The notes under the pieces are model-generated. The model searched no databases, was not told the DNA's origin, and worked only from the letters and a program-made list of their open reading frames with translations. From the NCBI RefSeq assembly GCF_001643235.1, contig NZ_LQWY01000038.1:59266-123265 (forward strand): 64,000 bases of DNA. The letters run 5' to 3'. A program made the position numbers and the translations under genes. Source of the DNA: Domibacillus aminovorans (GTDB taxonomy: Bacteria > Bacillota > Bacilli > Bacillales > Domibacillaceae). This document shows, piece by piece, positions 1-8,715 of this stretch (positions within the stretch are counted from its first letter, which is position 1; every line of letters starts with the position of its first letter).

Positions 1-250
1 TGTGTGGTCTTGGAATGACATGGACAGACAGTAATTCGCCTACGCGCTGCGCTGCAGCCGCTCCAGCATCAGTTGCCGCTTTTACTGCCCCAACATCACC
101 ACGTACAAGTACGGTCACAATTCCACCACCGACGTGTACTTTGCCAACTAAGTTTACACTTGCCGCTTTTACCATCGCATCTGCTGCTTCGATTGACCCG
201 ATCAACCCTTTTGTTTCTACCATTCCTAATGCTGTACCTTCTCTATTCAT
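1..250 (-). CDS. eutM: BMC shell protein EutM, partial
   Basis: Small hexameric bacterial microcompartment (BMC) shell protein; only the first 83 residues are in the window and the gene continues past base 1. The visible protein has the single-BMC-domain pattern: [20 protein letters not shown] at the N terminus, then [20 protein letters not shown] and [10 protein letters not shown]. Start chosen at 250 because GGAGG lies 8 bases upstream; an in-frame ATG at 256 is too close to that site. It is the last visible gene of the eut operon, 21 bases after eutE. EutM and PduA-type proteins are very alike; the eut context decides the name. Confidence 0.9.
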   Translation of the reverse strand, partial: MNREGTALGMVETKGLIGSIEAADAMVKAASVNLVGKVHVGGGIVTVLVRGDVGAVKAATDAGAAAAQRVGELLSVHVIPRPH

Positions 251-271
251 TTTCATTACCTCCAGATTTTA

Positions 272-1792
272 TTAGTTATTTTGTAATTGTTTTATAATTT
301 GATTGACAAGAGTGCTCACGGTTTCTGGATCCACCTTATCAGTCGAATTCATAGATTTGAGCATTTCCTGAACGATTTGTTCGGTTTCACTCTTTTGGAC
401 AGTTGGAACCGTCTCTACATTTTTAGGGAGTTCGATTTCTTTAATACCATACGCCATTCGTTTAATGTTCATTAAATGCTTGGCGGAAACATTGTCGGAC
501 GTAATATTACCGCCAAACGTGCCGCAACCGAGTGTCATAGATGGCAGCAAACCCGTTGTTCCGCCGACTGCACCGACTGATGACATCGTGTTAACTAAAA
601 TACGAGAGACAGGCATGTCCACCGCAAATTCCCGGGCAACTTCATCATTTTCAGTGTGAAGAGATAAACTGTGACCACGGCCGCCGAGAGACAATATTGA
701 GAGACAAAGCTCTTTCGCATGAGTGCGGTTACTCGCAGTATACATCGCAAAAACAGGTGATAATTTTTCCATCGAGAATGGAATATGTTTACCAACTTCT
801 GTCTCTTCTCCGACGATAATGCGTATGCCGTCGGGAATAGTAATACCGGCCAATTTAGCAATCGTTTGCGGGCTTTTCCCGACAATTTTCGGATTAACCT
901 TACCAGGAACCGGTGATATTGCTTTTTCCATCTTTTTCTTTTCTTCCAAGTCTAAGATATATGCTCCATTTTTCTTCAACTCACGAAGCACCATCTCTTT
1001 CACATTATGATCGACAACAATAGCCTGTTCAGTCGCACAGATTGTCCCGTAATCAAACGATTTGCTGTTGACGATATTTTCAACGGCTTTTTCGATTTTA
1101 GCAGTTCGTTCAATATAGACAGGTACATTGCCCGGGCCAACCCCATAAGCGGGTTTTCCGGAGCTATACGCGGCTCTAACAAGTGCACCGCCGCCAGTGG
1201 CGAGAATTAAGTTTACATCCGGATGCGTCATCAATTTTTGCGTCGCTTCCATGGAAGACATCGTTAGGCATTGAACAAGCCCGCTTGGCGCTCCTGCAGC
1301 AACCGCTGCCTCTTCGCAAACCTTTAACGATTCGGCCGTACATTTCACAGCATATGGATGCGGGCTGACAACAACCGCGTTACGCGTTTTTAATGAAATT
1401 AATGTTTTGAAAAAAGCGGTTGATGTCGGATTGGTTGTCGGAATAATAGCAGCGATCACCCCAAATGGTGCCGCGATTTCGGCCACCTTGTTCGCTTTGT
1501 CTTCTTTGATAATCCCGACGGTTTTTAAATCCTTAATGCTTTCATATACGGCTTTTGAGCCAACTTCATTTTTAATCTTTTTATGTTCAGCTACGCCCAT
1601 TCCTGTTTCTTCTACTGCCATTCGACCAAGTTCAGCCGACTTTTCATAAGCAGCATCCGCCACAGCCTTTACAATGCGATCCACCTGTTCCTGTGAGTAG
1701 GACATATATTTTTGCTGGGCATCTTTCGCGGCCTTCACAGCAGTGCGCATCTCTTGAATTGCGAGTAAATCTGAATCCATTGTTGTTACCAT
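272..1792 (-). CDS. eutE: Acetaldehyde dehydrogenase (CoA-acylating) EutE
   Basis: Oxidises acetaldehyde released by ethanolamine ammonia-lyase to acetyl-CoA with NAD+ and CoA inside the microcompartment. The 506 residues form one aldehyde dehydrogenase domain with the catalytic cysteine at Cys252 (GTICATEQ) and no iron alcohol dehydrogenase domain, so it is not a full AdhE. Residues 1-460 resemble the N-terminal half of AdhE. The last 45 residues form a charged linker plus a short amphipathic helix (ETVSTLVNQIIKQLQ), which fits a BMC encapsulation peptide; this is inferred from its position and pattern. Start has AAAGGAG 8 bases upstream. Lies between eutL and eutM. Confidence 0.92.
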   Translation of the reverse strand: MVTTMDSDLLAIQEMRTAVKAAKDAQQKYMSYSQEQVDRIVKAVADAAYEKSAELGRMAVEETGMGVAEHKKIKNEVGSKAVYESIKDLKTVGIIKEDKANKVAEIAAPFGVIAAIIPTTNPTSTAFFKTLISLKTRNAVVVSPHPYAVKCTAESLKVCEEAAVAAGAPSGLVQCLTMSSMEATQKLMTHPDVNLILATGGGALVRAAYSSGKPAYGVGPGNVPVYIERTAKIEKAVENIVNSKSFDYGTICATEQAIVVDHNVKEMVLRELKKNGAYILDLEEKKKMEKAISPVPGKVNPKIVGKSPQTIAKLAGITIPDGIRIIVGEETEVGKHIPFSMEKLSPVFAMYTASNRTHAKELCLSILSLGGRGHSLSLHTENDEVAREFAVDMPVSRILVNTMSSVGAVGGTTGLLPSMTLGCGTFGGNITSDNVSAKHLMNIKRMAYGIKEIELPKNVETVPTVQKSETEQIVQEMLKSMNSTDKVDPETVSTLVNQIIKQLQNN

Positions 1793-1808
1793 ATGTGATA
1801 CTCCTTTC

Positions 1809-2462
1809 CTAATAGCTTTTCGGGTTCGCCGTCAGAATTAAAATTGTCTGTCGGAATGCATCTGCTGCCGCCTGGCAGGAAGATTGACTGCCAGTTAACA
1901 ACCCTCCACTGAAGTTTGTTTCTGATGGTGGCGCGAACCATTCACACAATTTTACATCTGCAGCTTTTAAAGCAGCATCCAATCCGACGGTCGCTTCTAA
2001 AGGCGGTGCAATTAAGTAAGCAAGTGCTTCCCCCTCTGGAATACCTGCCATCTTGGATAAAAAGCTGCCGGTTCGTGAAACCGTATGCGCGTAAAACGCA
2101 TGATTTGGATCTCCGTTAATCATTTCGAAATAAGCATCACTTTCTACTTTGATCTGAATCGCATCAAGAGCACTTTTCACTTCTTCCGATGTTGGTCCAG
2201 CCAAAATGGCCATAAACTCTCCGGAAAGCGGACCCGATGCGTGCTCAGCTCCTGCATAAAAGCTTTTCGCATACACGACCTCTACATCTGCTTTTTTAGT
2301 AGCTTCATCTGCTGCTGTATAACCTACATCATCGATAGTGGAGGTAAAGAGACCGATACTCCGTTGATACGGCTTCAACTTCAATTTTTCCGCTAATCCC
2401 GCATCAACGTTTGGAATAACTTTCATAGCCAGTAGCTCTGCAAAGATTTTTTGTGAAGTCAT
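1809..2462 (-). CDS. eutL: BMC shell protein EutL
   Basis: Trimeric shell protein with two fused BMC domains; in the family its central pore is thought to pass larger molecules. The protein is 217 residues, close to the usual EutL length. Recognisable stretches are FAELLAMKVIPNVDAGLA at the N terminus, SFYAGAEHASGPLSGE in the middle and PPSETNFSGGLLTGSQSSC near the end. A GTG at 2471 is in frame, but AGAGAGG lies 8 bases before the ATG at 2462, so that start is preferred. It follows eutC by 13 bases and precedes eutE by 16. Confidence 0.93.
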   Translation of the reverse strand: MTSQKIFAELLAMKVIPNVDAGLAEKLKLKPYQRSIGLFTSTIDDVGYTAADEATKKADVEVVYAKSFYAGAEHASGPLSGEFMAILAGPTSEEVKSALDAIQIKVESDAYFEMINGDPNHAFYAHTVSRTGSFLSKMAGIPEGEALAYLIAPPLEATVGLDAALKAADVKLCEWFAPPSETNFSGGLLTGSQSSCQAAADAFRQTILILTANPKSY

Positions 2463-2475
2463 TTCAGTCACCTCT

Positions 2476-3438
2476 CTATCCTTCTTTTTTCACGAGTGAA
2501 ACGCCGCTCGCTTCGTATTTTAAAATCTTTTGAATCAGTGTTCCTAAATAGGCCCCCGCTTCCACCGGAGGAATGCCGCCTTTATGAATATTGGAGACAA
2601 CCATGCGGTCTGCTTCAATCGTGCCGATACGGGGTTGGTAACATAAGTAAGCACTTAATGATTCCGCGGAGACAAGTCCCGGCCTTTCACCGATTAACAT
2701 AACGACGACATCCGGCTGCAGCACATCACCGATTTCATCCATAAGAGCCACACGGCCTTTGTCGACATAAAAGGGGGTCCCTGTTTCAATTCCTAAGTTT
2801 CCGAGCGACTGTACGAGTGATAGGTACACATCTTCAAGGTTTTCTTCGATCGCCTTAGCGCTCAATCCATTAGATGTGACAATTTGGACACTCGGTGAAA
2901 AGGCACAGCGTTTTTTAATTAATTCTTTCGCTTCATCTGAAAGTTTGCGGCCGAGGTCTGGACGACGAATGTACTCTTCCTTGTCTTTGACTCTGGTTTG
3001 CACTTGGAATAAGTCGAGCTGATGTAAGATCTTATCAGGTACTTCACCGTAAACCGCGTCGACTGCTGCTGCATGATCCAGGCGGAACTGAAGCCAAGTG
3101 TTCGTCTTTGGCCTTGATCCTGCCCGCCCTACACCAATACGTGACGGTGTTTTTTTCTTCAACTCTTCGATAAATTCTTCCTGCTTCGAAATGGTCTTTT
3201 CTGCAGGCTGGGGATGAACAGCACTTTTCTTCTCCGGCTTTGCGGAAGTCGTTTGATGAAATGTCACCTTGCCATTTGGATTTTCAGGGGGTGGCAGCTC
3301 TGTTAACGCACCGGTTGCCTGTTTGCTATGAAGCTTAATCTGTACATCCGCTGTGCCGGCAGACGGCTGAGATACTTCGTTTGATTTTAGTTTTTCGACG
3401 ACCAGCTTTGTAATGGTTTGAATTAGTTGCTCATTCAC
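2476..3438 (-). CDS. eutC: Ethanolamine ammonia-lyase small subunit EutC
   Basis: Small subunit of the adenosylcobalamin-dependent lyase that splits ethanolamine into acetaldehyde and ammonia. The conserved core begins at about residue 95 (SRIGVGRAGSRPKT) and includes LQFRLDHAAAVDAVYGEVP, QIVTSNGLSAKAI and GERPGLVSAESLSAYLCYQP. Residues 25-90 form a low-complexity linker rich in K, P, E and S, making the protein longer than typical EutC. I place the start at GTG 3438 because GGGGG is 8 bases upstream; the GTG at 3447 abuts that site. The gene follows eutB by 14 bases, and the two chains form one enzyme. Confidence 0.93.
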   Translation of the reverse strand: MNEQLIQTITKLVVEKLKSNEVSQPSAGTADVQIKLHSKQATGALTELPPPENPNGKVTFHQTTSAKPEKKSAVHPQPAEKTISKQEEFIEELKKKTPSRIGVGRAGSRPKTNTWLQFRLDHAAAVDAVYGEVPDKILHQLDLFQVQTRVKDKEEYIRRPDLGRKLSDEAKELIKKRCAFSPSVQIVTSNGLSAKAIEENLEDVYLSLVQSLGNLGIETGTPFYVDKGRVALMDEIGDVLQPDVVVMLIGERPGLVSAESLSAYLCYQPRIGTIEADRMVVSNIHKGGIPPVEAGAYLGTLIQKILKYEASGVSLVKKEG

Positions 3439-3452
3439 TTCGTTCACCCCCT

Positions 3453-4814
3453 TTAAGAAAATAGAGCAGCATTTCCTGCATTGCGCCCAAGTCGTCCGTT
3501 TTCATAAATACCCATTTTTTCAAGCCACTCCAGGAAAACAGGTGCAGGCGTTTTGCCAAATGTTTGATTTAATGTAGCCACATCGTGATAACTCATCGAC
3601 TGATAATTCAACATACAATCATCGCCCATTGGCGTTGCGATGATAAAGTTTACACCGGCTGCTGTAAGCAAAACACCCAAATCTTCAATATCGTTTTGAT
3701 CCGCTTTAATATGGTTCGTGTAGCAAATATCGACGCCCATTGGAATGCCGTGCAGCTTGCCCATAAAATGATCTTCAAGACCTGCCCGAATTACTTGCTT
3801 GCTGTTGTATAAATACTCCGGTCCAATAAATCCGACAACAGTATTCACAATGTACGGATCATAATGACGGGCAAAACCATAGTTTCGTGATTCGAGTGTC
3901 ACTTGGTCAATACCATAATGAGCTTCTGCCGACAGTTCGGATCCCTGACCTGTCTCAAAGTACATATGCTGAGGACCGGAGCCCGTTCCTTGTTTTTTCG
4001 CCAGCTCATTTGCTTCTGCAATGAGTTCGGCTGAAATACCAAATGAGCGGTTGGCCGCTTCCGTGCCTGCAATGCTTTGAAATATCATATCGGCAGGAGC
4101 CCCTTGTTGAATAGCCTTCATCTGTGTCGTAACATGTGCGAGTACGCAGTTCTGTGTTGGGATGTTCCAATCGTTCATAAAGTCATGCGTTGCATGCAGC
4201 AGACGTTTTACACTTTCAACAGAATCATCTACCGGGTTGATCCCGATGAGCGCGTCTCCGATACCATACGACAGCCCATCTTTCAGCGAGGCAATCATTC
4301 CATCCACATTGTCTGTTGGGTGGTTCGGCTGCAGACGCGATGACAGTGTTCCTTTATGGCCGATTGTAATATTACACGTCGTCAAAACCTCCATTTTATT
4401 CGCGGCGTGCACTAAATCAAGATTAGACATCAGCTTTGTGACAGCTGCAATCATTTCGCTATTTAATCCTTTGCTGATGCGCTTCAATTCACGGTCACCT
4501 GTTTCATTGCTCAAAATATACTCACGGAGTTCAGCTATGCTCCAGTTTTTCATGTTTCTGTATATCGTTTCATTTACATCGCCTTCGATGACAGCGGATA
4601 CTTCATCCTCATCCGCTGTCAAAAACGGATTGCTGCGAATGTCTGCAAGTGTAATGTCGCTTAAAACCATTTTCGCTGCAATACGCTCCTGCACTGTCTT
4701 CGCGGCTATACCGGCAAGCCGATCGCCAGACTTTTCTTCGTTCGCTTTTGCAAATACTTCTTTTAATTCGGTGAACGAATATACTTCACTGCCTAAAGTT
4801 GTTTTTAACTTCAA
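3453..4814 (-). CDS. eutB: Ethanolamine ammonia-lyase large subunit EutB
   Basis: Catalytic TIM-barrel subunit of ethanolamine ammonia-lyase. From the TTG at 4814 the protein starts MKLKTTLGSEVYSF, exactly where known EutB proteins start, and is 453 residues, the length of E. coli EutB. The TTG at 4823 is only 1 base from AAGGAGG, while 4814 is 10 bases away. Family stretches include VLTTCNITIGHKGTLSSRLQ, PTDNVDGMIASLKDGLSYG, SIAGTEAANRSFG and MGDDCMLNYQSMSYHD. Lies between eutA and eutC with short gaps, so it is translated from the operon transcript. Confidence 0.95.
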   Translation of the reverse strand: MKLKTTLGSEVYSFTELKEVFAKANEEKSGDRLAGIAAKTVQERIAAKMVLSDITLADIRSNPFLTADEDEVSAVIEGDVNETIYRNMKNWSIAELREYILSNETGDRELKRISKGLNSEMIAAVTKLMSNLDLVHAANKMEVLTTCNITIGHKGTLSSRLQPNHPTDNVDGMIASLKDGLSYGIGDALIGINPVDDSVESVKRLLHATHDFMNDWNIPTQNCVLAHVTTQMKAIQQGAPADMIFQSIAGTEAANRSFGISAELIAEANELAKKQGTGSGPQHMYFETGQGSELSAEAHYGIDQVTLESRNYGFARHYDPYIVNTVVGFIGPEYLYNSKQVIRAGLEDHFMGKLHGIPMGVDICYTNHIKADQNDIEDLGVLLTAAGVNFIIATPMGDDCMLNYQSMSYHDVATLNQTFGKTPAPVFLEWLEKMGIYENGRLGRNAGNAALFS

Positions 4815-4830
4815 ATCACTCAAGCCTCCT

Positions 4831-6279
4831 TCACGACGAGTGGAATGTTAATGTTTTGACGATAACCGGCACAACTTCTGACTGCAGTGCCCGGCCAATG
4901 TCCATATAATCGCCATGATCGACATTGATTTGATCGATACAAATGACACTTTGTCTAGCGTTCATTGCAAGCAGCGTCTGGCCGAGCACTTTTGCATAAT
5001 CCATCTGCATTACAAGCAAAATAGGCTGCTCGGGATCATGCCGAAGCTCCATCACCTGCAAAATGGCTCTTGCCAGCTTCTGAATATCTTTAAAGCCCAC
5101 ATAAGGCAAGTCCGCTAAATATAAAACGAAATTTTGCCCTTCTTGAAACGAATCATAAATATTAATAGCTTCTTTTATGGATTGCCCAAGTGCTGCCAAT
5201 CCCTTTTCTAAATGGCCGTGAAACGAATATTTGTAAACGGGTACATTTTTTACTGGCAGTTCATCCGGAGCGACTTGAATAGTCGCACCGCTTATTTCGG
5301 TCGTCTGCGTGCCGGCTCCAAGTACAGTAGCACGAACGGTTTCCTCCGGCTCAATCCAATCCCATTCAGTAAGGCGGCGGTTTGATTGAAGTGAGGCGGC
5401 CAGTTGCTTGCCAATGTCGTTGTATGAAATATCCGATGGCCGCGTTATTTCCTGTTCATACATACACTCAGAAATTCCACCGGAAAACATAATCGCTTCT
5501 ACAGGTTCGTTCCAATTCGGTTTATGGCCCAATAGCAGGACTTCGTCTTCTGCTTTTACCTCTTTTGCTAAAACACGGGTGATCGAATCAGCCATAAAGT
5601 CTGCTATGAATTTGATATCGGGATGGCGGTTCGTATCTCCTAACCGCAAACTTTTATTTTCTTGTTTTAACAGCTGTTCAATCGGAGGTGAAATGGACAT
5701 CACAGTTGAATCTTTAAATTCGATCAGCCGTCCGCCAACGTGCATGGTGCATGTTCCGAGAAGCTTATCTCTTTTATACACCGCAATGTTAGCTGTGCCC
5801 CCGCCAATATCAATGTTGGCGGTCACACGCCCTGTTTTCAATGCATAATCATAAGTACCTGACCCTTTCGCTGCAATGATTCCTTCTAAGTCTGGACCGG
5901 CCGCTGCCACCAAGAAATCCCCAACTTCTCTCGACAAATAATGAACGATTTCACGTGCATTTTGTTTGGTCGCTGTTTCCCCAGTGATAATAACTGCGCC
6001 TGTTTCAATGTCTGATGATTGAATGCCTGCATCTTCATACTGAGAACGAATAATCAGCTCCACTCCCTTAATATCGATTGTCGTTGCATCCTGAAGTGGC
6101 GTGCGGAAAATCGGACTTTTATACAAAATCTCTTTGTCTACAATTTCAATTCGGGGCACGTGCGTACTGCCTGCCACGTTCATTAATGAAAAACGGCTGA
6201 TAATAATTTTGGTTGTACTCGTGCCAATATCTATTCCGGCGCTGATGATCGCTTCTTTTTTCGGCTGAAATCCGGCCAT
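4831..6279 (-). CDS. eutA: Ethanolamine ammonia-lyase reactivating factor EutA
   Basis: Chaperone-like ATPase that frees inactivated ammonia-lyase of damaged cobalamin. The 482 residues have an actin-like fold signature: SAGIDIGTSTTKIII at the N terminus (phosphate 1), NIDIGGGTANIAVY around residue 160 (phosphate 2) and IMFSGGISECMY further on. The longest open frame begins at 6318, but that start lies inside a terminator hairpin; AGAGGTG just before ATG 6279 marks the real start. It is the first gene after the second candidate ANTAR-controlled terminator and is followed by eutB. Confidence 0.93.
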   Translation of the reverse strand: MAGFQPKKEAIISAGIDIGTSTTKIIISRFSLMNVAGSTHVPRIEIVDKEILYKSPIFRTPLQDATTIDIKGVELIIRSQYEDAGIQSSDIETGAVIITGETATKQNAREIVHYLSREVGDFLVAAAGPDLEGIIAAKGSGTYDYALKTGRVTANIDIGGGTANIAVYKRDKLLGTCTMHVGGRLIEFKDSTVMSISPPIEQLLKQENKSLRLGDTNRHPDIKFIADFMADSITRVLAKEVKAEDEVLLLGHKPNWNEPVEAIMFSGGISECMYEQEITRPSDISYNDIGKQLAASLQSNRRLTEWDWIEPEETVRATVLGAGTQTTEISGATIQVAPDELPVKNVPVYKYSFHGHLEKGLAALGQSIKEAINIYDSFQEGQNFVLYLADLPYVGFKDIQKLARAILQVMELRHDPEQPILLVMQMDYAKVLGQTLLAMNARQSVICIDQINVDHGDYMDIGRALQSEVVPVIVKTLTFHSS

Positions 6280-6299
6280 TCGAACACCTCTTTTCCCAA

Positions 6300-6366
6300 T
6301 AAAAAAAGACACCTTCACAAACTCAACGATTAGAATCGTCGAGTCGTAAAGGCGCCTTTGCCGAAA
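6300..6366 (-). promoter_or_regulatory. Candidate ANTAR antitermination element and terminator before eutA
   Basis: On the minus strand a long hairpin (about 6303-6358, roughly 20 pairs including G-U pairs) is followed by seven T, a strong intrinsic terminator placed between eutP and eutA. Its 5' arm overlaps a small hairpin GGC-AAAGGC-GCC (6351-6362) whose six-base loop has A at position 1 and G at position 4, the loop rule of EutV-bound RNA. A TATTTAC/GTAAATA stem lies just upstream, but its 10-base loop is not canonical for the first hairpin. EutV binding would be expected to block the terminator. Confidence 0.6.
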
Positions 6367-6405
6367 TTATTTACTTTTCATAGGGTAAATATATCAAATA
6401 GTCTC

Positions 6406-6915
6406 TTAATTGTAAAGGCTATCATAAAAGATGATGTGGCCATCATCTTGCTTAATTGCATACGCTTTCATTTTATCGATCGTTGATAACGATACCAGCT
6501 CTCTAATGTGCGTTAAACCTTTCCCTGTCAAGGCAGAGGTCACAACAATAGGTCCGCAGACAATCGTCCTCTTTAACATGTCCAGCGCTTCCACAAGTTT
6601 CGCATCTGGATGATCTGATTTAGTGACGACGCCAATTGGCAACTTTGAAATACCTGAACTAAAATTAGGCGGGAAAATGATCTTATTTCGAGTGGCATCT
6701 TGCAAATATAAAACGTGCGTCACTTCTAAAGAAGTGGCCATAATACTTTTGTAAAACATAGGGTTTTCTGTATATTCACCCGGTGTATCCACAATCCAAT
6801 CATAGTAAAGAAGAGACTGTGTTTTGATCGCTGGAACACTTTTTCCAAGAAGAGCGTTTGTCAACGTGGATTTCCCTGCTCCTACGGAACCGATCAGCAT
6901 GGCCCTGTTCTGCAT
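6406..6915 (-). CDS. eutP: EutP, P-loop GTPase-like eut protein
   Basis: Small P-loop NTPase of the eut operon; reported in other bacteria as an acetate kinase or GTPase-like protein, so its exact role is uncertain. The P loop GSVGAGKST is at residues 9-17, DTPGEY marks switch II, and TKSDHPDA occupies the place of the NKxD base-recognition motif. At 169 residues it is a normal EutP/PduV length. ATG 6915 is chosen because AAGGAAG lies 8 bases upstream; the GTG at 6924 is too close. Follows eutS by 13 bases; the terminator before eutA follows it. Confidence 0.88.
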   Translation of the reverse strand: MQNRAMLIGSVGAGKSTLTNALLGKSVPAIKTQSLLYYDWIVDTPGEYTENPMFYKSIMATSLEVTHVLYLQDATRNKIIFPPNFSSGISKLPIGVVTKSDHPDAKLVEALDMLKRTIVCGPIVVTSALTGKGLTHIRELVSLSTIDKMKAYAIKQDDGHIIFYDSLYN

Positions 6916-6928
6916 AAGCTCCACTTCC

Positions 6929-7270
6929 TTATGATTTCGTTATCGGGGCTGGCGTATAGCCAAGTTTCTCTGATAAGAATCGATTAATTTCCTGCATCGC
7001 CATTTCCACTTCTGACACACTTCCTACGATGACGAGACTGCCTGTGAAACGATCGAGAAAGCCAATAGAGACGTTCGCCGCTTTCGTCGCAAGATCCCCT
7101 GCGATAATCACTGTTTCACTCGGTGTCAGTGTTAATATTCCGAGTGCCCCTGCCTGCTGAATGCCTAGCTTTTGAAACATATCAGGATCCGGATTGGCAA
7201 TTACATGACTTAATGTCAGCTGTTTGCCGGGAACAAATTCCTGTATAAATCGCTTTTTCTCTTCGGACAT
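6929..7270 (-). CDS. eutS: BMC shell protein EutS
   Basis: Shell protein of 113 residues, close to the 111 of E. coli EutS, with one circularly permuted BMC domain. Typical stretches are RFIQEFVPGKQLTLSHVIANP at the start, LGIQQAGALGILTLTPSETV in the middle and GSLVIVGSVSEVEMAMQEIN near the end. It begins after AAAGGAG at good spacing. In the operon it lies between eutH (42 bases upstream) and eutP (13 bases downstream), so this operon encodes at least three shell proteins here: EutS, EutL and EutM. Confidence 0.92.
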   Translation of the reverse strand: MSEEKKRFIQEFVPGKQLTLSHVIANPDPDMFQKLGIQQAGALGILTLTPSETVIIAGDLATKAANVSIGFLDRFTGSLVIVGSVSEVEMAMQEINRFLSEKLGYTPAPITKS

Positions 7271-7312
7271 TTTCCTGCTCCTTTCAGCTACAAATCAAGC
7301 TTGAGCTTATTT

Positions 7313-8572
7313 TTAAACTAGTTTTTCTTTTGATTCGTTTTCTTCTAAATATTCGCCTTTTCGAATGATGCCTTCTGCTCGGTCCTTTTCCTCCAACTTT
7401 AAAGCGGTTGGAACGGAGAGCCAATATGCAAGACCGATGGCACATATCCCAGCTGAGAATTTACCCAAAATCACCGGTAAAATTAAATTCGGCTGAAAGT
7501 TGGCCGTAAAGGATAGATGATCGCCTAATAAGAAAGCTGCACACACGGCAAAGGAAATGTTAATAACTTTATCTTTTGGAGGCATGTGTCGAACAAGCTG
7601 GAACATGGCCAAAATATTGGCGATTGTGGCAAGCAGTCCTGCGCTTCCGACAGAAGACAAGCCCAATTTGCGTCCGCCTGCTTCAAGCGGCGCTGATGCA
7701 TACTTCCGAAGCAAATATATCATTGGAAATGCACCGGCAAGCATAATGCCGATATAGCCGGCTGTTTCAAGTGCCCGAAATTGATCTTCTTCGTCCGCCA
7801 TAATCGGATGGAATCCCCACGAACCAAAAATAGTAGAAAAAAGACCTGTGAAAATTTCAATAATCGAAAAGACAAGGACAAGTTTAATTCCCGCATCCAT
7901 AATTCGACCAAATAACATAAATCCGTTGATCATGAGAGATGGGAAAAATTTCAGCCCGGCAGCAATGACAAGAACAAAAATGAGAAGTGGCAGCAGGTTA
8001 ATAAAAATTTGTCCGTAAGCTAGGACAAACTCATGTGTAGACTCAGTCGTTGTACTAATTTCCTGACGAACTTTCGTATTGAATAAGACAACGAGTACAC
8101 TAGAAATAAACGCCCCAATTGGAATCGTTAATACGCCGGACATAATGCCAAGTGCCATATATTTATGATCCCGTTTATCTAGCATCGCAAGACCCATCGG
8201 AATCGAGAAAACAATCGTGGCACCCGCCATGTAACCGACAATCAACGCCATAATCCATCCTTCATACGATTCTTTCAATGCATTGGCCAGCTGATAGCCT
8301 CCCATATCTGAGGCAAGAATGGCCGTAGCCGCAATCGCCGGATCCGCGCCTAATTGATGAAACAACGGACCAACCAACGTATCAATAAACCATGTTAAAT
8401 AAGGGATAGATGCCATAATCCCGGCAGCCGGTACAAAGATATGACCGATGGTATGAAGGCCATCCATAAACTCCTTTCCAAGACCTTGATCTGCATTACG
8501 GATGGCTGCAATCGCCCCGGCCAGTGCACAAGCCATGATAATATAAACTACTATTGTTCCAATTAACTCCAT
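7313..8572 (-). CDS. eutH: Ethanolamine permease-like membrane protein EutH
   Basis: Integral membrane protein thought to bring ethanolamine into the cell. The 419 residues contain about ten hydrophobic segments starting with IGTIVVYIIMACALAGAIAA, and carry family stretches DQGLGKEFMDGLHTIGHIFVPAAGIMAS (shown by its parts DQGLGKEF and HTIGHIFVPAAG), ILASDMGGYQLA and LGDHLSFTANFQP. Start is ATG 8572 with GGGGGG 6 bases upstream. It is the first structural gene after eutV and lies behind the first candidate ANTAR-controlled terminator, with about 80 bases of leader after it. Confidence 0.92.
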   Translation of the reverse strand: MELIGTIVVYIIMACALAGAIAAIRNADQGLGKEFMDGLHTIGHIFVPAAGIMASIPYLTWFIDTLVGPLFHQLGADPAIAATAILASDMGGYQLANALKESYEGWIMALIVGYMAGATIVFSIPMGLAMLDKRDHKYMALGIMSGVLTIPIGAFISSVLVVLFNTKVRQEISTTTESTHEFVLAYGQIFINLLPLLIFVLVIAAGLKFFPSLMINGFMLFGRIMDAGIKLVLVFSIIEIFTGLFSTIFGSWGFHPIMADEEDQFRALETAGYIGIMLAGAFPMIYLLRKYASAPLEAGGRKLGLSSVGSAGLLATIANILAMFQLVRHMPPKDKVINISFAVCAAFLLGDHLSFTANFQPNLILPVILGKFSAGICAIGLAYWLSVPTALKLEEKDRAEGIIRKGEYLEENESKEKLV

Positions 8573-8651
8573 ATGAATCCCCCCGGTATTTACTAAGATC
8601 AGTCATAGAAATAGACCAATTTGAGCTGCTCTCACCCCCCTTAATCATGCA

Positions 8652-8697
8652 TAAAAAGACGCCTAAAGAAAGGATTCTCTTTAAGCGTCTTTGCTTA
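8652..8697 (-). promoter_or_regulatory. Candidate ANTAR antitermination element and terminator before eutH
   Basis: Between eutV and eutH the minus strand has a hairpin with arms AAAGACGCTTAAAG and CTTTAGGCGTCTTT followed by a T-run: an intrinsic terminator. Overlapping its 5' arm is TAAGC-AAAGAC-GCTTA (8682-8697), a 5-pair hairpin with a hexaloop carrying A at position 1 and G at position 4, as in EutV targets. The core GCAAAGRCGCYTTWA is shared with the element before eutA. The partner upstream hairpin is only weakly suggested (GACT-AAACA-AGTC at the end of eutV). Confidence 0.65.
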
Positions 8698-8715
8698 TCA
8701 TTCATATGGACTTGT

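Noticed and set aside
6280..6318. Longer EutA start at 6318
   Set aside because: The extra codons lie in the 3' arm and T-run of the terminator and lack a ribosome binding site; AGAGGTG marks ATG 6279.
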